In this document: piece after piece, positions 17,632 to 26,896 of the stretch | Layout of the letters: each line of letters begins with the position of its first letter | Position numbering within the stretch: the first letter of the stretch is position 1 | From: Methanobacterium_D sp040373355 | Lineage (GTDB): Archaea; Methanobacteriota; Methanobacteria; Methanobacteriales; Methanobacteriaceae | DNA length: 64,000 nucleotides | Direction: 5' to 3' | Assembly: GCF_047495555.1 (NCBI RefSeq) | Contig: NZ_CP166866.1 | Coordinates: 2,020,001 to 2,084,000, forward strand | Notes under the pieces: generated by a model | What the model was told of the DNA's origin: nothing | The model's input: only the letters and a program-made list of their open reading frames with translations | Database searches by the model: none | Program-made: the position numbers and the translations under genes

Positions 17632-18279
17632 TTATTTTATTCTCCTAATTATATCTTCAACAGCTTTTTCTGGATCTTCTGAAAGATATATAGACCTTCC
17701 AACAATTAGAGCATCTGCATATTCCAATGTACCTTTTGGATCTCCACCTTGAGTTCCTACACCTGGAGAAATAAGAAAAGATGTATCTCCAATGATATTT
17801 CTAATCTTTTCAAGTCTATCGAGCTTTGTTGAAGGTCCAACATAATTGGTTATGTTCAATTTAACTCCCATTTCTGCAATTTCTTCTGCATGAGGTTGTA
17901 TAAACATTGAAGCGCCGGGATGTGACATTTCTGTTAAGAGAAATATTTCTTTGCCATAAATTTCTGCTGAATCCACACATGCTTTTGCACTATCTTCACC
18001 TACAAAACCGTGAACAATTACAGCATCTGCTCCAGCTTCAAAGGTAAGATTCGCTATTTTCTCGTTAGTTTCTGGAATATCCGCTACTTTAAAATCCGCT
18101 ATTACTTTACAGTTAAAGTTCTCTTTAATAAATGTAATTGACTCTGGTCCTTCACTTAAAACAAGTGGATATCCTATTTTAATTGTGTCTAAATATTCAG
18201 AAACATTATCAACTATTGTTGCTGCTTCGTCCATGTTTAAAACGTCCAGTGCCAGAATTATTTTATTTTTCACTTCCAT
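17632..18279 (-). CDS. pyrF: Orotidine 5'-phosphate decarboxylase
   Basis: A 215-residue TIM-barrel enzyme that decarboxylates OMP to UMP, the last step of de novo pyrimidine synthesis. Key motifs are ILALDVLN at the start, the catalytic DFKVADIPET (Asp-x-Lys-x-x-Asp), VHGFVGEDS, LLTEMSHPGA, the phosphate-binding PGVGTQGGDP, and ALIVGRSIY. The length is that of the short archaeal form. It is divergent from cbiM, and an 18-bp palindrome lies between the two promoters. Confidence 0.96.
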   Translation of the reverse strand: MEVKNKIILALDVLNMDEAATIVDNVSEYLDTIKIGYPLVLSEGPESITFIKENFNCKVIADFKVADIPETNEKIANLTFEAGADAVIVHGFVGEDSAKACVDSAEIYGKEIFLLTEMSHPGASMFIQPHAEEIAEMGVKLNITNYVGPSTKLDRLEKIRNIIGDTSFLISPGVGTQGGDPKGTLEYADALIVGRSIYLSEDPEKAVEDIIRRIK

Positions 18280-18335
18280 AAACTTAATTTAGTTATGTAT
18301 ACTATAAAATGATTTTCTAAAACGTTTTTGTTAAT

Positions 18336-18371
18336 TTTTTATATATCAAGTTCAGTTGAATTAATTCAACT
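18336..18371. promoter_or_regulatory. Divergent promoter region with 18-bp palindrome (pyrF / cbiM)
   Basis: AGTTGAATTAATTCAACT at 18354-18371 is a perfect palindrome. The leftward TATA box for pyrF (TATATAAAA on the minus strand, about 18336-18346) abuts it, and a rightward TATA box (TTTATAAA, about 18404-18412) for cbiM lies about 33 bp to the other side. The position fits a repressor site that could serve both promoters. Confidence 0.55.
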
Positions 18372-18549
18372 TTAGTTTAATTTTTCTCAAGTTTAATGGA
18401 AATATTTATAAACCTTGCTAAATAATTAATTTTTAAAGAAAATAGCTTTTGTATACTCTTAAAGTTTAATGATAATAATCTTGATGATAATACGCCAATA
18501 TTAGCTTTAGAAAGACATAAAAACTTTTGAAAGTAAAGGAGATTTAAAC

Positions 18550-19224
18550 ATGCATATTAGTGATGGATTCTTACTTCCCCAATGGTGCCTATTTTGGTAT
18601 ATTATCTCTTTTACTGTAGTTATTTATGGAATAATTAAGATTAAAAAGATTACAGAAGAATCACCAGAATTGAAGCCACTTTTAGCTGTATCTGGTGCAT
18701 TTATGTTTCTTTTATCCGCCTTAAAACTAAGCATTGGTGGAAGTTCTACCCACCCTACTGGAAACGGCCTCAGTGCTATAATATTTGGACCTGCCATCAC
18801 TTCAGTTCTTGCAACAATTGTACTACTTTTCCAGGCTTTATTTATTGGTCACGGAGGTATATCCACGTTAGGAGCCAATGTATTTGCCATGGGGATTACA
18901 GGGCCTTTCATTGCCTGGCTATTATATAAAGGATCAAATAAAATAGGAATCAAATCCAGCATTGCAATATTTTTAGCTGCTTTTTCAGCAGACATAGTCA
19001 CATATTTAACTACTGCAACTCAATTGGCGTTATCGTTCCCAGTACCTACATTTGAGTCTGCTTTACTTAAATTCCTATCAATATTTGCTCTTTGGCAAAT
19101 TCCATTTGCTGTAGTTGAAGGAATCCTTACAGTGATAATATGGGATTATATTGTAAAGCTCCGGCCAGATATATTGGAAAGATTAAATTTAATTCGGTCT
19201 AAAAAAGTAATGGATGCCAAATAA
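18550..19224 (+). CDS. cbiM: Cobalt ECF transporter S component CbiM
   Basis: A 224-residue membrane protein, the metal-specific component of the cobalt ECF transporter. The N-terminal Met-His motif MHISDGFLLP is the metal-binding signature of CbiM; the second residue His coordinates Co2+. Further signatures are GGSSTHPTGNGL and the segment FIGHGGISTLGANVFAMGI. The ATG follows AGGAGAT. It is first in the tight cluster cbiM-cbiN-cbiQ-cbiO, which feeds cobalt to corrinoid synthesis, a need of methanogens. Confidence 0.97.
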   Translation: MHISDGFLLPQWCLFWYIISFTVVIYGIIKIKKITEESPELKPLLAVSGAFMFLLSALKLSIGGSSTHPTGNGLSAIIFGPAITSVLATIVLLFQALFIGHGGISTLGANVFAMGITGPFIAWLLYKGSNKIGIKSSIAIFLAAFSADIVTYLTTATQLALSFPVPTFESALLKFLSIFALWQIPFAVVEGILTVIIWDYIVKLRPDILERLNLIRSKKVMDAK

Positions 19225-19484
19225 TGGACAAGAAACATGTGATTCTTTATTTATGTGCCGCTTTAATTATTATAATTCCCTATTTAATAAATAATGGAGA
19301 TGCAAAAGGAACTGATGATGCTGCAATTTCTGAAATTGAAAAAACAGGATATACTCCCTGGATTGAATCCATCTTGAAACCTCCAAGTGAAGAAATGGAA
19401 ACCCTTCTTTTTGGAGTTCAAGCTGCAGTTGGTTTAATTATTATAGTCCTTTTTTGTAGGATATTAAAAAAACAGAATTCATGA
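19224..19484 (+). CDS. cbiN: Cobalt transport protein CbiN
   Basis: An 86-residue small protein with two membrane helices flanking an extracellular loop (IILYLCAALIIIIPYL-like start; GVQAAVGLIIIVLFC near the end). This is the standard layout of CbiN, which partners CbiM for loading cobalt. The motif GTDDAAISEIEKTGYTPW in the loop matches the family. Its ATG overlaps the cbiM stop (TAATGG), indicating translational coupling. Confidence 0.93.
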   Translation: MDKKHVILYLCAALIIIIPYLINNGDAKGTDDAAISEIEKTGYTPWIESILKPPSEEMETLLFGVQAAVGLIIIVLFCRILKKQNS

Positions 19485-19496
19485 TTTAGTGGTAAA

Positions 19497-20273
19497 ATGC
19501 AAACTATATTAGATAATTATGCCCATTCAAACGCACTTAGAAACGTCAGTCCTAAATTTAAAGTTCTTTTTGCATTATCAACCCTGATAATATGCATTAT
19601 ATCTACTTCACCAGTTATACCTCTTTTAGTTGCTTTAATCGTATCTTCTATAATAATTTTTAAAGCTAAAATACCTGCTAAATTTTATTTTAAATTTCTG
19701 GCGATTCCAGTAGCTTTTGCGTTTATTACATTTATTTTCATGACTCTTTTTTTCGGTATGAGCGAACCATGGTTTAACATTGGAATATTTAATTTTGTAA
19801 TATATAAAGATGGATTTAACCTTGGATTTCTTGTTTTCAGCCGAATATTGGGTGCTTTTACATGTTTAAGCTTTTTGTCACTTACAAATCCAATAAATGA
19901 CATATTCAGTATCCTTAAAAGCCTGAAAATACCTGAAGTTGTGATTGAAATTGCGATGCTTATGTATCGTTACATTTTCGTGTTTTTAGAAGAAATTCAG
20001 AACATGCATAATTCCCAACAAACTCGTATGGGCTATTGCAACCTCAAAAACTCCTTTAAATCATTAGGATTGCTCATTAGCAATCTTTTTATACGAACGT
20101 GGGTAAGGGGAGAACAGATTTATATAACTATGGAATCAAGATGTTATGGAGGATCAATAAGAACATTTCAAATTCAAAAGAGCATTGGGATCAAAAATAT
20201 AATGCTTTTAATATCCTTTGAATCCGTTCTTTTACTTGGAACATATTTAACATGGGGCTTAACAGTAATTTAG
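19497..20273 (+). CDS. cbiQ: Cobalt ECF transporter T component CbiQ
   Basis: A 258-residue transmembrane coupling protein of the ECF transporter, linking CbiM to the ATPase. It has about five membrane segments and the two short cytoplasmic Ala-Arg-Gly-type coupling motifs: the first around QTRMGYC and the second as MESRCYGG. The start ATG follows AGTGGTAAA, 12 bp after cbiN. Length is normal for CbiQ. Confidence 0.93.
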   Translation: MQTILDNYAHSNALRNVSPKFKVLFALSTLIICIISTSPVIPLLVALIVSSIIIFKAKIPAKFYFKFLAIPVAFAFITFIFMTLFFGMSEPWFNIGIFNFVIYKDGFNLGFLVFSRILGAFTCLSFLSLTNPINDIFSILKSLKIPEVVIEIAMLMYRYIFVFLEEIQNMHNSQQTRMGYCNLKNSFKSLGLLISNLFIRTWVRGEQIYITMESRCYGGSIRTFQIQKSIGIKNIMLLISFESVLLLGTYLTWGLTVI

Positions 20274-20344
20274 ATAGTCTACAAGATTATTATCTTGAAT
20301 AATTACGAATAAAAGTTTAAATTTAATACATTTATGGTGAAATA

Positions 20345-21184
20345 ATGAACATTATAGAAACAAGAGACATCACCTATGAATATCCAGACGGCACTAAAGC
20401 CCTGGATAAAGTTAATTTTAATGCAGAGGAGGGAAAAATAGTAGCCCTTTTAGGACCTAATGGTGCAGGTAAATCAACTCTCTTTTTGCATTTTAATGGT
20501 ATTTTAAGGCCGACTTCAGGAAATATTACTGTAAATGGGAGAGAAATTGAGTATGATAAAAAAAATCTCATGAAAGTAAGGGAAAACGTGGGAATAGTAT
20601 TCCAGAACCCTGATGATCAACTTTTTGCACCTACAGTAGTCGAAGATGTAGCCTTTGGCCCCATGAACATGGGTTTATCAAGAGAAGAAGTTGAAGAGCG
20701 TGTTGAAGAATCTCTTAAACGTGTCGGAATGGATGAATTTAAAAGCAAAGCTCCGCATCACTTGAGCGGTGGCCAGAAAAAAAGAGTTGCCATTGCAGGA
20801 ATACTGGCCATGAAACCAAAGATAATGGTACTTGATGAACCAACATCAGGCTTGGATCCTAAAGGAGCATCTCAGATCCTTCGAATACTCTATGAATTGA
20901 ATAAAGAAGGAATGACCATTATTATATCCACTCATGATGTCGATTTGGTACCTCTCTATGCTTATCAAGTTTATATACTTAGCAGTGGAAAAATTATAAA
21001 GAAAGGAAGTCCTAGAGAAGTTTTTGAAGATGTTAAAACTGTTAGAGATGCGAATTTAAGACTTCCAAGAATTGCCCATCTTATGGAAATACTGGAAAAA
21101 GAGGATTCATTACCCTTTGAAAAACCCTATCCATTAACCATAGGTGAAGCAAGAAAAAAATTAAAGAATCATTTTGATGAATGA
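20345..21184 (+). CDS. cbiO: Cobalt ECF transporter ATPase CbiO
   Basis: A 279-residue ABC ATPase of the ECF A component. Walker A GPNGAGKST, Q loop FQNPDDQLF, signature LSGGQKKR, Walker B MVLDEPTSGLD and switch His in STHDVD are all present, so it should be active. The Asp-Asp-Gln after the Q-loop Pro is typical of ECF ATPases. It closes the cbiMNQO cluster; its stop overlaps a possible ATG of ribC. Confidence 0.95.
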   Translation: MNIIETRDITYEYPDGTKALDKVNFNAEEGKIVALLGPNGAGKSTLFLHFNGILRPTSGNITVNGREIEYDKKNLMKVRENVGIVFQNPDDQLFAPTVVEDVAFGPMNMGLSREEVEERVEESLKRVGMDEFKSKAPHHLSGGQKKRVAIAGILAMKPKIMVLDEPTSGLDPKGASQILRILYELNKEGMTIIISTHDVDLVPLYAYQVYILSSGKIIKKGSPREVFEDVKTVRDANLRLPRIAHLMEILEKEDSLPFEKPYPLTIGEARKKLKNHFDE

Positions 21185-21201
21185 ATTTGGAGCAGGATAA
21201 A

Positions 21202-21660
21202 ATGAAAGTAGGAATCTGTGACACTACATTTGCAAGAGTTGACATGGGCGCACATGCAATTGATGAAATTAAACAGCATGTTGGTAATATTAAATTTATA
21301 AGACGGACTGTTCCTGGTATAAAAGACCTTCCAGTAGCATCTAAGAAATTAATAGAAGAAGAGGGCTGTGAAATCGTGATGGCGCTTGGAATGCCTGGAG
21401 GGGAAGAAAAAGATAAGGTTTGTGCTCATGAAGCTTCAACTGGACTTATAAAAGCTCAACTTATGACCAATACTCACATACTTGAAGTTTTTGTCCATGA
21501 AGATGAAGGAAAAGATGCAAAGGATTTGAAGTGGTTAGCAGAAAGCAGAGCACGTGATCATGCGAGAAATCTGGTTAAAATGATGTTTAAACCGGATGAA
21601 ATGGCTAAAGAAGCTGGTAAAGGTATGCGCGAAGGTAGAGAAAATGTTGGCCCTGTATAA
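21202..21660 (+). CDS. ribC: Riboflavin synthase (archaeal type)
   Basis: About 152 residues from the ATG at 21202 (MKVGICDTTFARVDMGA); an in-frame ATG at 21181 overlaps the cbiO stop and would add seven residues. The archaeal riboflavin synthase is unrelated to the bacterial enzyme and similar to lumazine synthase. Signatures include RRTVPGIKDLPVA, MALGMPGG and the C-terminal part with ARDHARNLV. It makes riboflavin from two molecules of 6,7-dimethyl-8-ribityllumazine, supplying F420 and flavin pathways. Likely expressed with the cobalt transporter genes. Confidence 0.95.
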   Translation: MKVGICDTTFARVDMGAHAIDEIKQHVGNIKFIRRTVPGIKDLPVASKKLIEEEGCEIVMALGMPGGEEKDKVCAHEASTGLIKAQLMTNTHILEVFVHEDEGKDAKDLKWLAESRARDHARNLVKMMFKPDEMAKEAGKGMREGRENVGPV

Positions 21661-21776
21661 ATTAGCTAATTTTAACTAATTTTATTTATTACAGTTGATC
21701 TTCTCTTTTTTTAGAATTTTGAAATTATAAATAATAAAAAATACAAATTATTAACATAAATAAAAGAGGAGATATC

Positions 21777-22121
21777 ATGAAAGATGAAGTATTTTTCAGT
21801 AAAGGAATGCCCCATGTTAAAAAAGACTATCCAGAATTATATGAAACAATTGTAAACCTAAACAATACATGTTATAGTGGCAAAGCACTTGATTATAAAA
21901 CTCAGAAGCTTATAGCAATTGCAGTAAATGCAGCAGCTTCTGATGATAGAGCTATAAGAAAACAAATGTTAAGCAGCATGAAAGAATTTGGAGTTACAAA
22001 AGACGAAATAATGGACGTTTTAAGAGTTGTTCTTTTAACTGCAGGAAAGCCAAAGTTCACTAAAGCAGTTAATATACTATACAAGTTACTTGAAGATCCA
22101 GATCTTGTAAGTTGTATTTAA
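21777..22121 (+). CDS. Carboxymuconolactone decarboxylase-family protein
   Basis: A 114-residue all-helical protein of the CMD/AhpD superfamily (helix with TQKLIAIAVNAAASDD, then GVTKDEIMDVLRVVLLTAGKP). The redox CxxC-x-H motif of AhpD-type members is absent: the corresponding helix reads NAAASDDRAIRKQM. The only Cys residues are at NNTCYSG and the C-terminal SCI. It is therefore unlikely to act as an AhpD-like disulfide reductase. The ATG follows AGAGGAGATATC. Confidence 0.85.
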   Translation: MKDEVFFSKGMPHVKKDYPELYETIVNLNNTCYSGKALDYKTQKLIAIAVNAAASDDRAIRKQMLSSMKEFGVTKDEIMDVLRVVLLTAGKPKFTKAVNILYKLLEDPDLVSCI

Positions 22122-22184
22122 TCAAAAAATTATTTTTTAATATTCATAATTTATTTCTAATTCAAACGAAAAATAAGCGTAACC

Positions 22185-22292
<108 letters not shown>

Positions 22293-22299
22293 TTTATTA

Positions 22300-22845
22300 A
22301 TGTATAAATATATAAGAGACGCATGGAAAAATCCTGACAACTCCTTCGTCAAAGAGCTCATGCAAGAAAGAGCTCCAATTTGGAGAAGAGAAAGTGTCGT
22401 CCAGAGGATAGACAGACCTACTAGAATCGACAGGGCAAGGTCCCTGGGATATAAAGCTAAAAAAGGATATATTGTTGTAAGAACAAGAGTTAGACGTGGT
22501 GGAAGACGAAAAACAAGATTCACCGCGGGAAGAAAACCTAAAAGAATGGGTGTAAACAAAATAACTCCTGTAAAATCCATTAAAAGAATAGCAGAAGAAA
22601 GAGTAGCACGTAAATATCCTAACTTAGAAGTCTTAAACTCATACTGGGTATGGGAAGACGGTAAATTCAAGTTCTTTGAAGTTATATTAGTTGATCCAAA
22701 TCATCCATCAATTAAAAACGATGCGAACATTAACTGGATCTGTGATAAACAACACAAGAATAGAGTATTCCGTGGTTTAACCAGCGAAGGTAAGAAGACT
22801 CGTGGACTTCGAGGAAAAGGAATAGGTGCTGAAAAGGCTAGATAG
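22300..22845 (+). CDS. rpl15e: 50S ribosomal protein L15e
   Basis: A 181-residue, very basic protein of the large ribosomal subunit in archaea and eukaryotes. Family sequence runs through the whole protein: start MYKYIRDAWKNP, then RIDRPTRIDRARSLGYKAK, VRRGGRRKTRF, VLNSYWVWEDGKFKFFEVIL and the tail GLRGKGIGAEKAR. It is first in the superoperon for RNA processing and protein quality control. Confidence 0.98.
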   Translation: MYKYIRDAWKNPDNSFVKELMQERAPIWRRESVVQRIDRPTRIDRARSLGYKAKKGYIVVRTRVRRGGRRKTRFTAGRKPKRMGVNKITPVKSIKRIAEERVARKYPNLEVLNSYWVWEDGKFKFFEVILVDPNHPSIKNDANINWICDKQHKNRVFRGLTSEGKKTRGLRGKGIGAEKAR

Positions 22846-22878
22846 CCTTTAAATTCTTTTTAAAGAAGGTAAAATTCC

Positions 22879-23301
22879 ATGATCCATAACATTTCATATC
22901 GAGTATTTGTTTATGGAACAGAAAATGAGGAAAAAGTTAGAGAGGCTATTAAAACTCTCTTTCCTAATTCTCATCCTGAAACAGAAACTACAGAAGGTTA
23001 TTTTAAAAATAAGGTTTTAATTTTACATGATAAAATAACTAAAAAGCGTGAAATTAAAGATTTCATAAAAGTTTTAAATCAACTTGATTCATCCGCTAAA
23101 AAAAGAGTTATAAACGAATTAAATAACAAAATGGATGATAAAGGTAACTTATTTCTTAGATTTGATAAACAAAGGGCCTATCTTGGCGACTTAAAAATTA
23201 TCGAACACGGCGATGCTGTGCATGTCAAAATAAAGATAGCTGCATATCCTGCAAAGAAAGAAAGGGCAATGGAACTGGCTAAAGAAATTTTTGGTGAATA
23301 A
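22879..23301 (+). CDS. RNA-binding protein, COG1325 family
   Basis: A 140-residue protein of the archaeal family annotated as exosome-associated RNA-binding protein (COG1325). The pattern of strands and helices (ISYRVFVYGTENEEKVREA, then LRFDKQRAYLG, then VHVKIKIAAYPAKKERAME) fits that family. It lies 33 bp after L15e and just before the RNase P p30 gene, the usual place in euryarchaea. A role in rRNA or tRNA processing is inferred from context. Confidence 0.85.
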   Translation: MIHNISYRVFVYGTENEEKVREAIKTLFPNSHPETETTEGYFKNKVLILHDKITKKREIKDFIKVLNQLDSSAKKRVINELNNKMDDKGNLFLRFDKQRAYLGDLKIIEHGDAVHVKIKIAAYPAKKERAMELAKEIFGE

Positions 23302-23303
23302 TA

Positions 23304-23996
23304 ATGTATTTTGATTTTCATATTCACGGAGATATTAGCTTAGCCAATGAAGCCAAAAGGCTTGGATATAACGGTATTGCCTGGATTCAATCCTCTAAAA
23401 ATTATAATAACGATTTATTTAATAATATTGATAATAATTATGATGATTTCAGCATTTTTAAAGGAATAGAAATATATGCTAAAAATCCAGAGGATTTAAG
23501 AAAAAAAGTGAATAAATTTAGAGATAAAGTTGATGTAGTAATAGTAAATGGTGGAAATTTAAAAATAAATAGAGCTGCATGTGAAGATCCCCGGATTGAT
23601 ATACTGGCACATCCATATAAAAATCGAAGAGACAGCGGAATAAACCATGTACTTGCAAAAAAAGCGTTTGAAAATGAAGTTGCAATTGAATTAAGTATCA
23701 ATCCTCTTCTTAAAACACGATTATCTTTAAGGGCTAAGTTACTAAGTCAATTTAGGCATATTATCAAACTGCAGCGTAAATTTAACTTTCCAATCTTAAT
23801 ATCCAGCAATGCTCATTCTATTTATGACCTCAGAACTCCAGAAGATATAATAGCCATTTCTAAGTGTTTTGGAATGACAGACGAAGAAGCTGTAAGTTCG
23901 TTATCAAAATCTCCTGTAGCTATAGCTAAAAGAAACAAAATACGGAAAGATGTTATTGTAAAAGGAGTTCGTATAATTAATAACAATATAAATTAA
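23304..23996 (+). CDS. rnp3: RNase P protein component 3 (Rpp30)
   Basis: A 230-residue TIM-barrel-like protein subunit of archaeal RNase P, which removes 5' leaders from precursor tRNAs. It starts MYFDFHIHGD (related to PHP-type starts) and contains GIEIYAKNPEDLRKKV, VIVNGGNLKINRAACEDPR, DILAHPYKNRRDSGINH and a C-terminal region typical of Rpp30. It begins three bases after the previous stop and pairs with Pop5 encoded next. Confidence 0.95.
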   Translation: MYFDFHIHGDISLANEAKRLGYNGIAWIQSSKNYNNDLFNNIDNNYDDFSIFKGIEIYAKNPEDLRKKVNKFRDKVDVVIVNGGNLKINRAACEDPRIDILAHPYKNRRDSGINHVLAKKAFENEVAIELSINPLLKTRLSLRAKLLSQFRHIIKLQRKFNFPILISSNAHSIYDLRTPEDIIAISKCFGMTDEEAVSSLSKSPVAIAKRNKIRKDVIVKGVRIINNNIN

Positions 23997-24064
23997 ATAT
24001 TATTTCTAATTAAAATTTAATATCATATCATTAAATACTAAACTGAAATTAGCGAAGGAATAAA

Positions 24065-24436
24065 ATGAAACTAAAGATATTACCACCTACACTTAGAAAT
24101 GACAAACGCTACATATCCTTTGAAGCAATTTCAGAAATTTCTTTAACTCGGGATGATGTTATTTCTCTTGTATGGGAATCATCACTGAATTTTCACGGTG
24201 AGTGCAAAACAAGTAAATTTGATCTATGGATTATGAAATTCTGGAAAGTTAATGGTAATGACAAAATGATTAAAGGAATTATACAATGCAACAGAGATGA
24301 AGTAGATTCAGTAAGGGCAGCCATACTCCTTATAAACAGATTCAGAGGGAAAAAAGTAGTCTTTCATACACTCGGTATTTCAGGGACAATTAAATCAGCG
24401 ATAAAAAAGTTTATTAAACTAGAAGACCAACATTAA
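24065..24436 (+). CDS. rnp2: RNase P protein component 2 (Pop5)
   Basis: A 123-residue protein with a ferredoxin-like (RRM-type) fold that forms a heterotetramer with Rpp30. The start MKLKILPPTLRNDKRYISFE is characteristic, as are WIMKFW and GIIQCNRDEVDSVRAAILL. The ATG follows GAAGGAATAAA. Next to rnp3, as in most euryarchaea. Confidence 0.95.
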   Translation: MKLKILPPTLRNDKRYISFEAISEISLTRDDVISLVWESSLNFHGECKTSKFDLWIMKFWKVNGNDKMIKGIIQCNRDEVDSVRAAILLINRFRGKKVVFHTLGISGTIKSAIKKFIKLEDQH

Positions 24437-24630
24437 TAAATAGTTATTATGTTTGAATTTTTAAATTCATTTAATCAAAGTTTCAAATTCAGTCTGAACT
24501 AAGTTTAAATGAATAGTTTTAATTAATTTAAAAAAATAAAATGATTAAAGGAAATTAATAAACTAAAATTAAATCTAAATTAAAAATCGAATTCATATGT
24601 GTAATTGAAAAATAATAGAGAGGTATATAT

Positions 24631-25398
24631 ATGCAACCAATGCCAGGAGCAGGATATGATAGGGCTATTACTGTATTTAGCCCAGATGGAAGACTTTTTC
24701 AGGTTGAATACGCAAGAGAAGCGGTAAAGAGAGGTACAACATCACTGGGTGTTAAATCCCGTGAAGGTATTGTGCTTGTAGTAGATAAAAGACCAACAAG
24801 CAATCTTGTTGAACCAAAATCAATAGAAAAAATATTCCAAATTGATGAACATATTGGTGCAGCCACCTCCGGACTTGTAGCTGATGCAAGAGCCTTAATT
24901 GAAAGAGCAAGAATAGAATCCCAGGTAAATAAAATTACCTATAACGAGCCAATTAGAGTAGACAGTTTAGCAAAGAAAATATGTGACATGAAACAAATGT
25001 ACACCCAGCATGGTGGTGTAAGGCCTTTTGGTTCAGCTTTAATCATTGGAGGAGTATACGATAACGGATGCAGGTTATTTGAAACTGACCCGAGCGGAGC
25101 TTTAATCGAATACAAAGCAACAGCAATAGGTGCTGGAAGACAAATTGCAATGGATGAATTCGAGAAAAAATACAGAGAAGACATGACATTAAATGAAGCC
25201 ATTGATTTAGCACTTGACGCAGTCTATGAAGCCACAGAAGGTAAAACCAACGCAGAAAGCGTAGAAATTGCTGTAATAGAATATGGAACTAAAAAATTCA
25301 AAAAATTAACTCAAGATGAACTCGATAACTATGTAGAGGAACTTCTTTTAAGAAAACCTAAAGAGGAAGAAGGAGACTTAGAAGAAGAAGAGGAGTAA
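24631..25398 (+). CDS. psmA: Proteasome alpha subunit
   Basis: A 255-residue subunit that forms the outer rings of the archaeal 20S proteasome, controlling entry of unfolded proteins. It has the alpha-specific N-terminal helix and gate (MQPMPGAGYDRAITVFSPDG, then LFQVEYAREAVKRG), the RPFG segment that follows YTQHGGV, GAGRQIAMDEFEKKY, and an acidic C-terminus rich in Glu. It has no catalytic Thr, as expected. The AGAGAGGT ribosome site precedes the ATG. The beta subunit is not in this window. Confidence 0.98.
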   Translation: MQPMPGAGYDRAITVFSPDGRLFQVEYAREAVKRGTTSLGVKSREGIVLVVDKRPTSNLVEPKSIEKIFQIDEHIGAATSGLVADARALIERARIESQVNKITYNEPIRVDSLAKKICDMKQMYTQHGGVRPFGSALIIGGVYDNGCRLFETDPSGALIEYKATAIGAGRQIAMDEFEKKYREDMTLNEAIDLALDAVYEATEGKTNAESVEIAVIEYGTKKFKKLTQDELDNYVEELLLRKPKEEEGDLEEEEE

Positions 25399-25400
25399 AA

Positions 25401-26093
25401 ATGGTTACTCTTGAGGATTCAGTTATAGCGCGTCTGGAGTACTTTGGAGAACATTTCGAAATTCTCGTAGATCCAGACCTTGCTTCCGATTTTAAAAGAG
25501 GCAAAGAAATAGAAATTGAAAAAGTACTCGCTGTTGAAGAAGTATTTAAGGATGCTAGAAAGGGAGATAAAGCTTCTGAAGAAGCAATGATGAAGGCTTT
25601 TGAAAGTACAGATCCCCTTGAAGCTGCAGCCATGATTATTAAAAAAGGTCATGTTCAGCTAACCGCTCAACAGCGAAAAGATATGCAAGAAGAAAAAAGA
25701 AAGAAGATCATTACAAAAATAACAAGAGAAGCCATAAACCCACAGACAAAACTGCCTCATCCTGCAAGAAGAATTGAAATAGCCATGGAAGAGGCTAGAA
25801 TTCACATTGATCCATTTAAAAGTGTTGATGAACAGGTGAATATTGTCCTTAAAGCTATTCGTACTAAAATACCCATAAGATTTGAAAAAGTAGATGTGGT
25901 AATTAGAATCCCTGGAGATTACACCGGAAAGGTATATAGTGTAATTTCAGAATTTGGAAAAACAAAAAGGGAAGAATGGCAGAATGATGGATCATGGATA
26001 GCTGTGGTTGAAGTGCCTGGTGGCTTGCAGGAAAGCTTTGATAGGAAATTAAACGAGCTTACCGGTGGCCAGGTGGAAACCAAAGTATTATAA
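25401..26093 (+). CDS. Ribosome maturation protein SBDS
   Basis: A 230-residue orthologue of the Shwachman-Bodian-Diamond protein, which releases the anti-association factor aIF6 from the large ribosomal subunit. Three domains are seen: the FYSH domain (about 1-85), the central three-helix domain (about 90-160, starting LTAQQRKDMQEEKRKKI), and the C-terminal RNA-binding domain with IRIPGDYTGKVYSVI. It starts three bases after psmA, so translation is likely coupled. Confidence 0.97.
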   Translation: MVTLEDSVIARLEYFGEHFEILVDPDLASDFKRGKEIEIEKVLAVEEVFKDARKGDKASEEAMMKAFESTDPLEAAAMIIKKGHVQLTAQQRKDMQEEKRKKIITKITREAINPQTKLPHPARRIEIAMEEARIHIDPFKSVDEQVNIVLKAIRTKIPIRFEKVDVVIRIPGDYTGKVYSVISEFGKTKREEWQNDGSWIAVVEVPGGLQESFDRKLNELTGGQVETKVL

Positions 26094-26134
26094 CAACTTC
26101 TTTTTTATTGGCTTTCTGAGAAAGGAGGCAGAGC

Positions 26135-26896
26135 GTGATATTTGTAGAAGATAAGGATTTAGTAATTCCTGGAGATGTTCTTGCAGATGAAGAATATCAT
26201 ACAGGCAGAGGAACGTTTAAAGATGGTAAAAATATTTGTTCATCTCTGGTGGGATTAGTAGCTGTAAGGGATAAAAAAGTAAGTGTTATTCCTTTACAGA
26301 GTAAATACATACCAAAAAGAGGTGACGTGGTAATTGGAGAAATTACCGATATAAGATTCTCCATGTGGAATTTAGACATTAATTCTCCATATTCTGGTAT
26401 TTTACCTGCTTCAGATGTTTTTGGGAAAGAAAAAAGAGATTTAAATAAAGCATTTGATGTCGGAGACGTTCTCTTTTTAAGAGTAGTTGATGTAGACGAG
26501 GTAAAGAAGGTAAAACTTGGTCTAAAGGGTAGAGGGCTTGGTAAATTTAGAGGCGGAATTTTAATTTATATAACCCCAACAAAAGTGCCTAGACTCATCG
26601 GTAAAAAAGGCTCCATGATTAACATGATAAAAGATGAAACACGCTGTGACATTATAGTTGGTCAAAACGGAGTTGTATGGGTTAAAGGTGACCCAATGAT
26701 GGAAAGGGTTGCTGAAAAAGTAATAAACATGATTGAACAACAGGCACATACCTCTGGATTAACTGATAGAGTAAGAAACATGTTATCTGAACTTCTAGGT
26801 AAAGAAATTGAAGAAGAAGTGGAAGAAGCAGATGAAGAAGAGGATTCAGAAGTAGAAGAAGTCCCCGAACCCGATGAAGACCAATTACAGGGGTGA
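26135..26896 (+). CDS. rrp4: Exosome cap subunit Rrp4
   Basis: A 253-residue RNA-binding cap of the archaeal exosome. It has an N-terminal domain (PGDVLADEEYHTGRGTF), an S1 domain (about 65-135, with YSGILPASDVFG) and a KH domain (about 145-210; the motif VPRLIGKKGSMINMI carries the GxxG loop). The C-terminus is a long Glu/Asp-rich tail. The start codon is GTG after AAAGGAGG. Its stop overlaps the GTG of rrp41 (GTGA), indicating coupling. Confidence 0.96.
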   Translation: MIFVEDKDLVIPGDVLADEEYHTGRGTFKDGKNICSSLVGLVAVRDKKVSVIPLQSKYIPKRGDVVIGEITDIRFSMWNLDINSPYSGILPASDVFGKEKRDLNKAFDVGDVLFLRVVDVDEVKKVKLGLKGRGLGKFRGGILIYITPTKVPRLIGKKGSMINMIKDETRCDIIVGQNGVVWVKGDPMMERVAEKVINMIEQQAHTSGLTDRVRNMLSELLGKEIEEEVEEADEEEDSEVEEVPEPDEDQLQG

